Below, piece by piece: positions 42,793 to 51,690 of a stretch of 64,000 nt of DNA; within the stretch, counting starts at the first letter, position 1; each line of letters begins with the position of its first letter. Location: assembly GCA_045546175.1 (NCBI GenBank), contig JAZQCI010000111.1:52364-116363 (forward strand). Direction: 5' to 3'. The translations under genes were made by a program, and so were the position numbers. The notes under the pieces were generated by a model that was given only the letters and a program-made list of their open reading frames with translations, was not told the DNA's origin and searched no databases. This DNA comes from CAG-791 sp045546175 (GTDB taxonomy: Bacteria > Bacillota > Clostridia > Lachnospirales > Lachnospiraceae).

Positions 42793-42870
42793 ATGATCTT
42801 TAAAGTCTTTTTGGCGATCGCGGCAATAGGAGTCGCGGTATTCTTTCAAGAAGAATTTCTACATCTTTAA
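42793..42870 (+). pseudogene. Small membrane ORF, apparently frameshifted
   Basis: ATG 42793 after GGGAGAGG opens MIFKVFLAIAAIGVAVFF, one membrane helix, then stops at 42870. Shifting frame at 42847 gives KNFYIFNGAGKKNVDLAESIWESLGKEEKRSSSFLF, which looks coding and stays open into the Memo gene at 43094. A one-base gain or two-base loss near the TTCTTTC run would explain it; a sequencing error is possible. Confidence 0.4.
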
Positions 42871-43093
42871 CGGCGCGGGGAAGAAAAACGTCGACCTGGC
42901 GGAAAGCATCTGGGAGTCTCTGGGCAAAGAAGAGAAGAGAAGCAGTTCTTTTCTGTTCTGCAACGGCGAGGAGCAGCTGAGGGAAGATAGTAACCGGAGT
43001 AACGGACTTTATAATAAGGGACAAGTGAGCGGGCCGGATTGTCTGCCGGCGGAGCGCCAGAGTGTTTGTCTCAGGAAAAGTCAGGAGGAAGAT

Positions 43094-44482
43094 ATGGGAA
43101 TACTTGCCGCTTATATGGTGCCGCATCCGCCTATGATCGTGCCGGCCGTAGGCCGCGGCGGAGAAAAGCAAATCGAGAAGACGACAAAGGCCTATGAGCG
43201 CGTCGCCGACGAAATCGCGGCGCTTTCGCCCGACACCATTATCATTACGAGTCCGCATTCGGTGATGTACGCCGATTATTTTCATATTTCGCCCGGAAGA
43301 GGCGCTAAGGGGGACTTCGGGCGCTTCCGGGCCTCCCAGGTGCGTTTTGAGGAGGAATACGACGCGCAGCTGGTCCGTGTCATCACAGAGCTTGCCGGCG
43401 AGCAGGGATTTCCCGCCGGCGTCATGGGAGAGCGGGACAGAAATCTCGACCACGGGACCATGGTGCCTCTCTACTTCATAAGGCAGAAATATTCGGGCGG
43501 CAAAATAGTGAGGATCGGACTCTCCGGCCTGCCCCTCACAGAGCACTATAAGCTCGGGCAGATGATCCGCGAGGCGGCCGACCGGCTGGGGCGGAAGGCG
43601 GTTTTCGTGGCCAGCGGAGATCTCTCCCATAAGCTGCAGGACTACGGCCCTTACGGATTTGCCGAGGAGGGGCCGCAGTACGACGAGAGGATCATGGACG
43701 TCTGTTCCAGGGCATCTTTCGGCGAACTGTTTGACTTCGACGAGACTTTCTGCGAGAGAGCGGCGGAGTGCGGTCACCGCTCCTTCGTGATCATGGCGGG
43801 CGCTTTTGACGGGACCTCTGTCAAAGCGGAGCAGCTCTCCCATGAAGATGTGACCGGCGTCGGATACGGGATCTGTACGTTCTATCCTCAGGGTTCGGAC
43901 CCGGGCAGGCACTTTCTGGAGCAGTACCTGGCGCAGCAGGAGAAGAAGCTGGAAGCGGCCAGAAGAGCCGAGGACCCTTACGTGAGGCTGGCCAGGGCGT
44001 CTGTGGAGCACTATATTTTGCACCATAAACGGCTGCCGATGCCGCAGGACCTGCCTTCTGAGCTCTCTGAGCGGCGCGCAGGGGCCTTTGTGTCCATTCA
44101 CGAGCACGGAAGGCTAAGGGGCTGCATCGGGACGATCGCGGCCGTACAGGACAGCCTTGCGAAGGAGATCATTGAGAACGCGGTCAGCGCATCGACCAGG
44201 GATCCCAGGTTCGATCCTATCAGGGCAGACGAGCTCGAGTGGCTGGAGATCAGCGTCGACGTGCTGGGGGATCCGGAACCGATCAGTTCGCCTCGGGATC
44301 TGGATGTAAAGCGCTACGGCGTCATTGTGACTAAGGGAAGAAAGAGGGGGCTTCTGCTGCCGGATTTAGGCGGCGTCGACACGGTGGAGCAGCAGATCGC
44401 CATCGCTAAGAGCAAAGCCGGGATCGCCGAGTGGGACAAGGATGTGCAGCTGCAGAGATTTGAGGTTGTGAGGCACCACTGA
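43094..44482 (+). CDS. AmmeMemoRadiSam system fusion: Memo domain + AMMECR1 domain
   Basis: 462 aa. Residues 1-270 are a Memo/LigB-type domain with VPHPPMIVPAVG, SPHSVMYADYF, RNLDHGTMVPLYF and ASGDLSHKL; the His residues are those that bind metal in Memo proteins. Residues about 290-462 are AMMECR1 (GAFVSIHEHGRLRGCIGTI, ASTRDPRFDPI, LEISVDVLG, GLLLPDLGGVDTVEQQI). In many bacteria the two are separate genes. The radical SAM partner follows 15 bp later. ATG 43094 with CAGGAGG upstream is chosen. The system is conserved; its substrate is not established to my knowledge. Confidence 0.88.
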   Translation: MGILAAYMVPHPPMIVPAVGRGGEKQIEKTTKAYERVADEIAALSPDTIIITSPHSVMYADYFHISPGRGAKGDFGRFRASQVRFEEEYDAQLVRVITELAGEQGFPAGVMGERDRNLDHGTMVPLYFIRQKYSGGKIVRIGLSGLPLTEHYKLGQMIREAADRLGRKAVFVASGDLSHKLQDYGPYGFAEEGPQYDERIMDVCSRASFGELFDFDETFCERAAECGHRSFVIMAGAFDGTSVKAEQLSHEDVTGVGYGICTFYPQGSDPGRHFLEQYLAQQEKKLEAARRAEDPYVRLARASVEHYILHHKRLPMPQDLPSELSERRAGAFVSIHEHGRLRGCIGTIAAVQDSLAKEIIENAVSASTRDPRFDPIRADELEWLEISVDVLGDPEPISSPRDLDVKRYGVIVTKGRKRGLLLPDLGGVDTVEQQIAIAKSKAGIAEWDKDVQLQRFEVVRHH

Positions 44483-44497
44483 GAGCAGGGGGGTACC

Positions 44498-45349
44498 ATG
44501 GCTATATGTGAGGTGTGCTTCAGGCACTGTGATTTGAAGGAAGGACAGACGGGCTTTTGCGGCGCGAGAATCTGCGCGGGAGGAGTTGTGCGGGCGGGTA
44601 ACTACGGGAGGCTGACCTCCCTGGCGCTCGATCCCATAGAAAAAAAGCCTCTGAGAAGGTTTCGGCCCGGCAGCCGTATTCTTTCCGTGGGCAGCTACGG
44701 CTGCAACCTCCGCTGTCCCTTCTGCCAGAATTATGAGATCTCCTGGTCCGAGGAGGCCATGCGCTATGCGCAGAGCGCGCAGTTCGCGACGCCGGAGCAG
44801 ATCGCCGAGACAGCTCTTTATTACAGAGATAAGGGCAATGTGGGGGTGGCTTTTACCTACAATGAGCCGCTGGTCGGATATGAATTTGTCAGGGATACGG
44901 CGAAGCTTGTCCACGAAGCCGGGATGGTGAACGCGCTGGTCAGCAACGGAACGGCAGAGCTTGCCGTTCTGGAGGAAATCCTGCCCTATATGGACGCGAT
45001 GAACATAGACCTGAAGGGATTTACGGACAGGTACTACAGGGATGTCCTGGGAGGCGACAGGGGCATGGTCATGCGGTTTATAGAGCGGGCTGTAAAGTCC
45101 TGCCACGTGGAGCTGACTACGCTGATCATCCCCGGAGAAAATGACTCGGAAGAGGAGATGCGGAATATGTGCGAGTGGATCGCCGGGCTTACAGGAAAAT
45201 CGCCCGGGCGGGAGATCCCGCTGCATATTTCCAGGTTTTTCCCGCGGTTTCATATGACGGACCGGAATGCGACCGATGTAAAGAAGGTCTACCGGCTCGC
45301 GGAGGTCGCGAGAGAGAAACTGAAGTTTGTGTATACGGGGAACTGCTGA
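44498..45349 (+). CDS. AmmeMemoRadiSam system radical SAM enzyme
   Basis: 283 aa. Radical SAM cluster motif CNLRCPFC (Cys69, 73, 76). The N-terminus carries more cysteines, C4, C7, C11, C21 and C26, which could bind metal. FTYNEPLVGYEF and MNIDLKGFTDRYYRDVLGG are typical of this pyruvate-formate-lyase-activase-like family. It forms a two-gene unit with the fused Memo-AMMECR1 gene. Confidence 0.9.
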   Translation: MAICEVCFRHCDLKEGQTGFCGARICAGGVVRAGNYGRLTSLALDPIEKKPLRRFRPGSRILSVGSYGCNLRCPFCQNYEISWSEEAMRYAQSAQFATPEQIAETALYYRDKGNVGVAFTYNEPLVGYEFVRDTAKLVHEAGMVNALVSNGTAELAVLEEILPYMDAMNIDLKGFTDRYYRDVLGGDRGMVMRFIERAVKSCHVELTTLIIPGENDSEEEMRNMCEWIAGLTGKSPGREIPLHISRFFPRFHMTDRNATDVKKVYRLAEVAREKLKFVYTGNC

Positions 45350-45456
45350 ATAGGCTATAGCGCGGTCTGATCGGCATTCGGTTGACCCGGAAGGCATCAT
45401 ACAAAGGAGATTCTGCACGGGCTGGGCTTACAGTGATAAGGAAATTGAGGTATGAT

Positions 45457-46344
45457 ATGAATGAGCGAAGATCCGGCACTGCCAGGATTCTGATCGGGCT
45501 CTCCATGGCCATATTCGGGACCATAGGGCTCTTCGTGCGGGCTATACCGCTTCCATCGAGCGAAGTGGCTCTGTACAGGGCAGTACTGGCCACTGCGGTG
45601 ATCGGGCTCTACCTGCTTATTACAGGGCAGAAGATAGAGTTTGCCGGGATGCGCAGGGAATTGATCCTGCTGATCATATCCGGCATAGCCATGGGATTTA
45701 ACTGGATCCTTCTGTTCGAAGCCTACAAATACACGACGGTTTCCGTGGCCACGCTGAGCTACTATGCGGCGCCGGTGATCACAACTTTCATGAGCGCGAC
45801 TCTGTTCAGGGAAAAGCTGACACGGCGCGGGATTCTATGTTTTGTCATGTCGACTTTGGGGATCCTTCTGATCACGGTGAGCGGGGGCGGCATGAGCGGA
45901 AAAGGAACGGATCACATCGGGATCCTGTTCGGATTGGGGGCGGCTGTTTTGTATGCGACGGTCGTTTTGCTCAACAAATTTATCAAAAACGTGGGCGGGA
46001 TCCAGCGGACCTTTCTCCAGTTCGTGGCAGCGGTCGTGACGCTCCTGCCATACGTGCTGATGACCGGCGGGACCCATCTGGGAGATCTGGACCCGCGCGG
46101 GTGGGCCTTTTTGCTGATCGTAGGATTTGTGCACACCGGGATCGCCTACTGCATGTACTTCTCGTCCCTGCAGTATGTGACAGGGCAGGAGGCGGCGCTT
46201 CTGAGCTATATAGACCCGCTGCTGGCGGTGATTTTGTCGGTCACCGTGCTGCGCGAGCCGATGAGTCTGCTGCAGGTGGTCGGAGGTGCGATGATCCTCG
46301 GGTTTACGCTTCTCAATGAATTGCCTGAAAAAAATCAATCATGA
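45457..46344 (+). CDS. EamA/DMT-superfamily transporter
   Basis: The 295-aa protein has ten hydrophobic segments in two EamA halves (LIGLSMAIFGTIGLFVR ...; GILFGLGAAVLYATVVLLNKFI ...) and VTGQEAALLSYIDPLLAVILSVTVLREP near the end, as in drug/metabolite exporters. ATG 45457 has GAGG six bases upstream; the open frame reaches back to 45382. The substrate is unknown. Confidence 0.87.
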   Translation: MNERRSGTARILIGLSMAIFGTIGLFVRAIPLPSSEVALYRAVLATAVIGLYLLITGQKIEFAGMRRELILLIISGIAMGFNWILLFEAYKYTTVSVATLSYYAAPVITTFMSATLFREKLTRRGILCFVMSTLGILLITVSGGGMSGKGTDHIGILFGLGAAVLYATVVLLNKFIKNVGGIQRTFLQFVAAVVTLLPYVLMTGGTHLGDLDPRGWAFLLIVGFVHTGIAYCMYFSSLQYVTGQEAALLSYIDPLLAVILSVTVLREPMSLLQVVGGAMILGFTLLNELPEKNQS

Positions 46345-46367
46345 TTTATTAAATAAGGAGGTACATT

Positions 46368-46769
46368 ATGACAGACATGGAAAGAGTTTGCAGTTTTATC
46401 AAAGAGGCACAGACGTATTATCTTGCCACCGTTGAGGGCGATCAGCCCCGCGTTCGCCCCTTCGGAACGATCCACATCTTTGAGGGGAAGCTCTATATTC
46501 AGACCGGCAGAAAGAAAGACGTCGCTAAGCAGCTGGCGGCAAATCCCAAGGCGGAGATCTGCGCGTTCAAGGATGGCGTATGGGTGCGCGTAGCGGGCGA
46601 GCTTGTCGACGATGATCGCGTAGAGGCCAAAAAGTCCATGCTGGATGCATATCCGAGCCTCCGCGCTATGTATGACCCGGAAGACGCGAATACGGAAGTT
46701 CTCTATTTCAAGAACGCCAAGGCGACCTTCAGTTCCTTTACGGCGGCTCCGGAGACCGTGGAATTCTAG
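46368..46769 (+). CDS. Pyridoxamine-5'-phosphate-oxidase-like (split-barrel flavin) protein
   Basis: The 133-aa protein has the flavin-binding split-barrel pattern: TYYLATVEGDQPRVRPFGTI (about 15-34), LYIQTGRKKDVAKQLAANPKAEI and a WVRVAGELVDD strand. Proteins of this type bind FMN or F420 and reduce small molecules; it is unlikely to be true PdxH. AAGGAGG precedes the start, and the gene follows EamA by 23 bp. Confidence 0.85.
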   Translation: MTDMERVCSFIKEAQTYYLATVEGDQPRVRPFGTIHIFEGKLYIQTGRKKDVAKQLAANPKAEICAFKDGVWVRVAGELVDDDRVEAKKSMLDAYPSLRAMYDPEDANTEVLYFKNAKATFSSFTAAPETVEF

Positions 46770-46807
46770 AAGGGTCTTAAAAGAGGGTATACACTTTTTG
46801 AGCCAAA

Positions 46808-46843
46808 AAAACGCTTCCCTGCTGATCAGCAAGGAAGCGTTTT
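46808..46843. terminator. Bidirectional terminator between convergent genes
   Basis: AAAACGCTTCC (46808) pairs with GGAAGCGTTTT (ending 46843) with an inner palindrome TGCTGATCAGCA. A/T runs flank both sides. Confidence 0.9.
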
Positions 46844-46867
46844 ATCATGTTCTGCAGAGAGTCCTGA

Positions 46868-48226
46868 TCAGATCAGGATGTACTTCAGAATAAATACAAG
46901 TGTCAGAACGTACATCAGAGGTGTGACCTGCTTGGCCTTGCCTGCTGCAACGTTGAGAACGGTGTAGGAGATGATACCGAAGCAGATACCTTCGGAGATG
47001 GAGTACATGAACGCCATCGCGAAGATGCAGATGAAAGCGGGGATCGCTTCGAGGACGTTATCCCACTCGATCTTGCTGACCTGCTGCATCATGAGGAAAC
47101 CGACCATGACCAGTGCGGGAGCAGTGGCGAAGGAAGGAATCGTCAGGAACAGAGGAGAGAAGAAGAGGGAGAGAATGAACAGGAAGCCGGCAGAGATCGC
47201 CGTGAGACCTGTGCGTCCGCCTTCTGCGATACCGGATGCGGACTCTACGAAGGTTGTGATCGTAGAAGTTCCGAGGCATGCGCCGCAGATTGTGCCGACC
47301 GCGTCAGAGAGAAGAGCGCCCTTGATGCCGGGGAGCTTGCCTTCTTCGTCGAGGAGGTTAGCTTTGGAAGCGCAGCCGATCAGAGTTCCCAGTGTATCGA
47401 ACATATCGACAAAAAGGAAAGCGAACATGACGACTACGAAGTCCACGCTTGCAATGCTGGAGAAGTCGAGCTTAAAGAGTGTAGGCGCAACGGAAGCGGG
47501 CATGGAGATGATTCCGGAGGGAATGACGCTGTAGAAGCCTGCTTCGGGGTTGGGTACATAGAGGCCGACCAGCTGGCAGAGGATGCCGAGGACCCATGTG
47601 GCGAGGATGCCGAGAAGGATAGAACCCTTGACATTGCGCAGCATAAGGATCGCGGTGATCAGAATGCCGATAATGGCCAGAAGTACTGTGATACCCTCGG
47701 AACTGAAGGTGCCGTTCTCCATGGAAGCCTTAAAGGAAAATACAGAAACCAGCGTGGAGCTGTCCACGACGATGTGGGCGTTCTGCAGACCGATGAAGGT
47801 GATGAAGAGGCCGATACCGACGGAAACGGCAATCTTAAGAGTGGCCGGAATCGCGTTGAAGATCGCTTCTCTGACGTTGGTCAGGGAGAGAATGACGAAG
47901 ATCAGACCCTCGACGAAGACGGCGGTCAGAGCCATCTGCCAGGAATAGCCCATTCCCAGAACTACGGTGTATGCAAAATAAGCGTTGAGGCCCATGCCTG
48001 CGGAGAGTACGAACGGAAGATTGGCGAGGAAGGCCATCAGGAAAGAGGCGATCGCAGATGCCAGAGCCGTGGCTGTAAAGATCGCGCCTGAATCCATGCC
48101 GGATGCACTCAGGATGCTGGGGTTTACAGCCAGGATGTAAGCCATTGTCATGAAGGTAGTAAGACCTGCTGCCAGCTCTGTTTTGACATCAGTGCCGTGC
48201 TCCTTCAGTTTGAAAAACTGTTCCAT
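46868..48226 (-). CDS. NCS2/AzgA-family purine (guanine/hypoxanthine) permease
   Basis: The 452-aa permease begins with LKEHGTDVKTELAAGLTTFMTMAYILAVNP, the AzgA/PbuG-type signature, and has about twelve hydrophobic segments including LSAGMGLNAYFAYTVV and the substrate region VGTICGACLGTSTITTFVESASGIAEGGRTGL (about 309-340). It imports nucleobases with protons. AAAGGGG precedes the start on the minus strand. I looked for a purine riboswitch in the 236-bp leader and saw none; a palindrome is present instead. Confidence 0.92.
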   Translation of the reverse strand: MEQFFKLKEHGTDVKTELAAGLTTFMTMAYILAVNPSILSASGMDSGAIFTATALASAIASFLMAFLANLPFVLSAGMGLNAYFAYTVVLGMGYSWQMALTAVFVEGLIFVILSLTNVREAIFNAIPATLKIAVSVGIGLFITFIGLQNAHIVVDSSTLVSVFSFKASMENGTFSSEGITVLLAIIGILITAILMLRNVKGSILLGILATWVLGILCQLVGLYVPNPEAGFYSVIPSGIISMPASVAPTLFKLDFSSIASVDFVVVMFAFLFVDMFDTLGTLIGCASKANLLDEEGKLPGIKGALLSDAVGTICGACLGTSTITTFVESASGIAEGGRTGLTAISAGFLFILSLFFSPLFLTIPSFATAPALVMVGFLMMQQVSKIEWDNVLEAIPAFICIFAMAFMYSISEGICFGIISYTVLNVAAGKAKQVTPLMYVLTLVFILKYILI

Positions 48227-48246
48227 AGAGTTTTCCCCTTTCTAAT

Positions 48247-48262
48247 TGGGACCCGGGTCCCA
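48247..48262. promoter_or_regulatory. Perfect 16-bp palindrome in the purine-permease leader
   Basis: TGGGACCCGGGTCCCA is fully palindromic and lies about 20 bp before the start codon, next to the ribosome site. It could be an operator or, as RNA, a hairpin or dimerisation site that affects translation. Confidence 0.5.
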
Positions 48263-48424
48263 TGCTGTTGTGTAATTTACGCAAGGTATGATAGCAGAGA
48301 ATTTTTAAATTTTCCATAGATTTTAGGGAAAAAATGAAAAATTTCTAAAATTTGATAAAATTTAATATGCCGGAATATGCAAATATTGCTGTCTGATAGG
48401 AAGTTTTACTTAAAAACAGCGAAA

Positions 48425-48452
48425 AAAAAGGCACTCCGCGGAGTGCCTTTTT
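48425..48452. terminator. Terminator of the symporter gene
   Basis: Perfect 14-bp inverted repeat AAAAAGGCACTCCG/CGGAGTGCCTTTTT with no loop spacing, usable in both directions; it follows the symporter stop on the minus strand. Confidence 0.88.
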
Positions 48453-48462
48453 GCTGAAATGC

Positions 48463-49848
48463 TTACTTCTGCTTAATGCTGGCGACGACCATACCCGTGA
48501 GCGCAAGCAGCGCGATGGCGTTGGGAATGACCATCAGCTGGTTGAACATGTCGGAGAGCTCCCAGACCAGGTCGTTGGAAGCGAGCGTTCCAAGGAAAAT
48601 GAATACCAGCGCGATGACTTCATAGACGCGGACGGCCTTCTGCCCGAAGAGGTAGATGACGTTGATCTTGCCGAACATGTTCCAGCTCAGGACAGTGGAG
48701 AAGGCAAAGAAGAACAGGCAGATCGCGACGAAGGCATTGCCGAATCCCTGACCGAATACCGTGCTGAACGCTGTCTGCGCCAGGTTGGACTTTACGATCG
48801 CCTCGCCGGCCGCATTGACGGTGTTCTCTGTATATCCGCTCGCGAGGACTCCGTCCGCCGTGTAGAGGGTCGAGATGATGACCAGCGCGTTGAGCGTCAG
48901 AACGATAAAAGTATCGATGAAGACGCCGATCATGGCGACCACGCCCTGCTCGTGAGGGGTAGCCACATTGGCCTGCGCGTGCGCGTGCGGGGTAGAACCC
49001 ATACCGGCCTCATTGGAGAAGAGGCCGCGCTTGGCGCCCTGGGAGACAGCGGTCTTGATGGCCGTGCCGAAGCTTCCGCCGATGATGGCCTGGGGCGTGA
49101 AGGCATAGCGGAAGATCATACCGAAAGTCGCGGGAATATAAGTGATGCGGGCAGCCAGGACCACGATTCCGCCGAGGATGAAGATGAGAGCCATGATGGG
49201 GACGATCTTCTCAGTGACGGAGGCGAGGCGGTTCATGCCGCCGATGAAGATGACTGCGCAGATCAGGACCAGGACGATGCCGACGATCCAGGAAGGGACG
49301 CCGAAAGCGGTCTGGAAGGTGGAGCCGATGGAGTTGGACTGCACCATGCAGCCGAAGAATCCCAGCGCGAGTATGATCGCCACGGCGAAGAAACTTGCGA
49401 GGAACTTGCCGAAAGATCCCTTGAAGGCTGTTGTGATGTAGTAAACGGGTCCGCCCAGAATGCTGCCGTCTTTGTGCTTGATCCTCGTCTTCTGCGCGAG
49501 TACGGCCTCCGCGTAGATGGTCGCCATTCCGAAGAACGCGATGACCCACATCCAGAAGATGGCGCCGGGTCCGCCTGTCAAAATAGCGCCGGAAGCCCCT
49601 ACGATGTTGCCGGTTCCGACCTGCGCCGCGATGGCAGTGGCGAGAGCCTGGAAGGAGCTCATTCCGCTCTCATGCTTTTTGCCGTTGAGCGAGATGTTTC
49701 CGAAGACGCGCTTAATGCCTTCCCCAAAGAAGCGAACCTGGACAAATCCGGTCCGGATCGAGTACCACAGACCAACCAGGATTAACAAAAAGACAAGAAC
49801 ATAGTCCGACAGATATGAGTTAATCGTTTGTACCAACTGCAATAACAT
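48463..49848 (-). CDS. Sodium:alanine/glycine symporter (AGCS family)
   Basis: The 461-aa permease has family motifs SSFQALATAIAAQVGTGNIVGA (near residue 65) and GGPGAIFWMWVIAFFGMATIYAEA, and GLFSNEAGMGSTPHAHA (near 275), with eleven or so helices. It takes up alanine or glycine with sodium. The start at 49848 has GGAGG ten bases upstream; an in-frame ATG at 49896 has GGAG too close. A tandem glycine riboswitch and terminator lie in its leader, so glycine is the likely signal and probably a substrate. Confidence 0.92.
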   Translation of the reverse strand: MLLQLVQTINSYLSDYVLVFLLILVGLWYSIRTGFVQVRFFGEGIKRVFGNISLNGKKHESGMSSFQALATAIAAQVGTGNIVGASGAILTGGPGAIFWMWVIAFFGMATIYAEAVLAQKTRIKHKDGSILGGPVYYITTAFKGSFGKFLASFFAVAIILALGFFGCMVQSNSIGSTFQTAFGVPSWIVGIVLVLICAVIFIGGMNRLASVTEKIVPIMALIFILGGIVVLAARITYIPATFGMIFRYAFTPQAIIGGSFGTAIKTAVSQGAKRGLFSNEAGMGSTPHAHAQANVATPHEQGVVAMIGVFIDTFIVLTLNALVIISTLYTADGVLASGYTENTVNAAGEAIVKSNLAQTAFSTVFGQGFGNAFVAICLFFFAFSTVLSWNMFGKINVIYLFGQKAVRVYEVIALVFIFLGTLASNDLVWELSDMFNQLMVIPNAIALLALTGMVVASIKQK

Positions 49849-49904
49849 TTCCCTGATTTCCTCCGTTATCGTTAATGGTTTATACAGCGTTTTCATGCTC
49901 CGTC

Positions 49905-49959
49905 AAAAAAGAAAGACCGCCGGATTGCTGTGTTAAAAAAGAAAGACCGCCGGATTGCT
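49905..49959. repeat. 25-bp direct duplication of half the riboswitch terminator
   Basis: AAAAAAGAAAGACCGCCGG and the next six bases ATTGCT occur at 49905-49929 and again at 49935-49959. The second copy is the 3' half of the riboswitch terminator; the first is an extra copy 30 bp nearer the gene, lacking a matching partner of its own. Confidence 0.85.
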
Positions 49960-49969
49960 CCGGCGGTCT
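49935..49969 (-). terminator. Riboswitch-controlled terminator
   Basis: On the minus strand AGACCGCCGGA pairs perfectly with TCCGGCGGTCT (plus 49944-49969) and is followed by TTTCTTTTTT. Confidence 0.92.
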
Positions 49970-49999
49970 CATATCGCACAAGTAAAAGACGCGGCTGTT

Positions 50000-50190
50000 A
50001 GCCGGTCATGCACCCTGTCCTTTGACCTGAGAGATTCAGCCTGCGCCGCATTGGCGGCGGGCTTTGCACCTTCGGTACTCGTTCACGAGATTCTCCAGAG
50101 CTACATCCATTCTTAGTCGCCGCCCGCATACGCGGGCACCTGAGAGTGCTGCTCCTTCGGCAAAATGGCCCGGCCTCCGCTCTGTCATAC
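50000..50190 (-). ncRNA. Tandem glycine riboswitch
   Basis: Read on the minus strand, the first aptamer starts near 50188 (GACAGAGCGGAGG ... GCCGAAGGAGCAGC ... CTCTCAGGTGCCCGC ... GGATGTAGCTCTGG) and the second near 50088 (TCGTGAACGAGTACCGAAGG ... GCAAAG ... CTCTCAGGTCAAAGGACAG). Both carry the conserved CCGAAGG and CTCTCAGG elements of the glycine (gcvT) class. With the terminator downstream it controls the AGCS symporter. Whether glycine turns it on or off cannot be read directly. A TTGACT-17-TAACCT promoter may lie at about 50299-50327. Confidence 0.93.
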
Positions 50191-50495
50191 TGTCACTATT
50201 TTGCAGTCGTTTCCGACGAGACAACAGTGACGCGGACGCAGGCGTATTTCTTTCTCCTAAGAATTTCAACGTAGAATTATGAAATTGCTGCAAGGAACAG
50301 GTTAGCAAATTCAAACAAACAAGTCAAGATGAATATCGGCGGATTTGCAGACTATTTTCATTGACGTAATACGTCTTAGTTTCGCGCCGCTATAGCGCCT
50401 TTCCGGGATTAATGATAAAATGAGAGCGTAACGGTGGCATTGACACGCGCCGCGGCAAACCGCGGCGGGTCCTTAAGACAGTATTGGGGATAAAT

Positions 50496-51524
50496 ATGGG
50501 TAAAATTGTAGTCGGCTGCTGGGATTGCGACTACTGCGGTGCTGACCGGATCTCGGGAGAGATCAAGATCTGTCCTCACTGCGGCAAACCTCGCGGCAAG
50601 GATGTAACTTTTTATATGGCCGGACCCAAGAACTATGTAGAGGATCCGGACAAGATCAACAAGAATCCGGACTGGGTGTGCCCTTTCTGCCAGACGCTCA
50701 ACCCTGACGACAACAAGTTCTGCTCCGCCTGCGGCGCGGCGCGGGAAGAGAGCAATACGGATTACTTCGAGAGCAAAGAGAAGGACAGAGAGCGAGAGGA
50801 AAAGCGCGAAGAGGATAAGCGAAAGGCGGAAGGAACCGACACCGGTACGAGATCGGCCGGACGAAGCCGGCTGCCGCTCTTCCTTGGAATCGCGGCGATC
50901 ATAGCCCTGCTGATCTTCATGGCCATGCCAAAGACCAGGAAGATGCATGTGGACTCCAAAACCTGGGAGCGGAGCGTCTCCGTTGAGCGCTACCAGGAGG
51001 TTAGAGACAGCAGCTGGGATCTGCCGGACGGGGCCTGGAATGTCACGAGCCGCGACGAGGTCTACACTTACAACCACGTTCTGGACCATTACGAGACCAG
51101 AACAAGAGAAGTGGCGGAAGAGGTACTGGACGGGTACGACACGGAGATCGAGTACCGGGACCTGGGCAACGGCTATTACGAGGAGATCGAGCACCAGATT
51201 CCACGTTACAGGACGGTGTACCACACGGAGACCTACGAGGAACCGGTCTATGTGGACATTCCGGTATTTGCCAAGAAGTACTACTACAGCATCATGAAAT
51301 GGCTGTACGACCGGGACGAGGTCACATCCGGAGCGGACAACGAGCCCTATTACGCGGAGCTCAACCTCCCCGAGACGGAGCGGGAGAGCGGACGGAGAGA
51401 GCAGTATTGGATCCTCTCCGGGGACAAGAGATACAGGATCTCCTATTACCTGTGGAGCCAGATCCGAACCGGGTCCGATATCAAGGCCGTGATCTCCAAC
51501 GGTGAGATTACCGATTATGAGTAA
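50496..51524 (+). CDS. Zinc-ribbon, single-pass membrane protein
   Basis: 342 aa. Two zinc ribbons: CWDCDYC ... CPHCG (about 8-36) and a RanBP2-like VCPFCQTLNPDDNKFCSACG (about 61-80). A highly charged segment, then a membrane helix (about 126-145). The outside part is rich in Tyr and Glu (YETRTREVAEEVLDGYDTEIEY, HQIPRYRTVYHTETYEEPVY). Function is unknown; the zinc ribbon could bind other proteins and link them to an envelope domain. ATG 50496 has GGGG six bases upstream. It is followed by a terminator. Confidence 0.75.
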   Translation: MGKIVVGCWDCDYCGADRISGEIKICPHCGKPRGKDVTFYMAGPKNYVEDPDKINKNPDWVCPFCQTLNPDDNKFCSACGAAREESNTDYFESKEKDREREEKREEDKRKAEGTDTGTRSAGRSRLPLFLGIAAIIALLIFMAMPKTRKMHVDSKTWERSVSVERYQEVRDSSWDLPDGAWNVTSRDEVYTYNHVLDHYETRTREVAEEVLDGYDTEIEYRDLGNGYYEEIEHQIPRYRTVYHTETYEEPVYVDIPVFAKKYYYSIMKWLYDRDEVTSGADNEPYYAELNLPETERESGRREQYWILSGDKRYRISYYLWSQIRTGSDIKAVISNGEITDYE

Positions 51525-51548
51525 ACCTGAAATAATTGTGAACAATGA

Positions 51549-51578
51549 AGAGACTGCCGGCAGCGGCAGTCTCTTTTT
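51549..51578 (+). terminator. Terminator of the zinc-ribbon gene
   Basis: AGAGACTGCCG/CGGCAGTCTCT with a GCAG loop, then TTTTT. Confidence 0.93.
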
Positions 51579-51690
51579 GTGTATAATTGTTATTATTCAG
51601 CACCCCGGAAAAAAGATCAAAATAAGGTCCGGTGAGCAATAGTTACGTATAACTGCGGAGAGGTCTCTGAATCACATAACACGGAACAGA

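Noticed and set aside
48227..48420. Purine riboswitch before the nucleobase permease
   Set aside because: I looked for the conserved core loops of the purine aptamer on the minus strand and did not find them.
48451..49785. 444-codon plus-strand frame
   Set aside because: Antisense to the AGCS symporter, with low-complexity acidic content.
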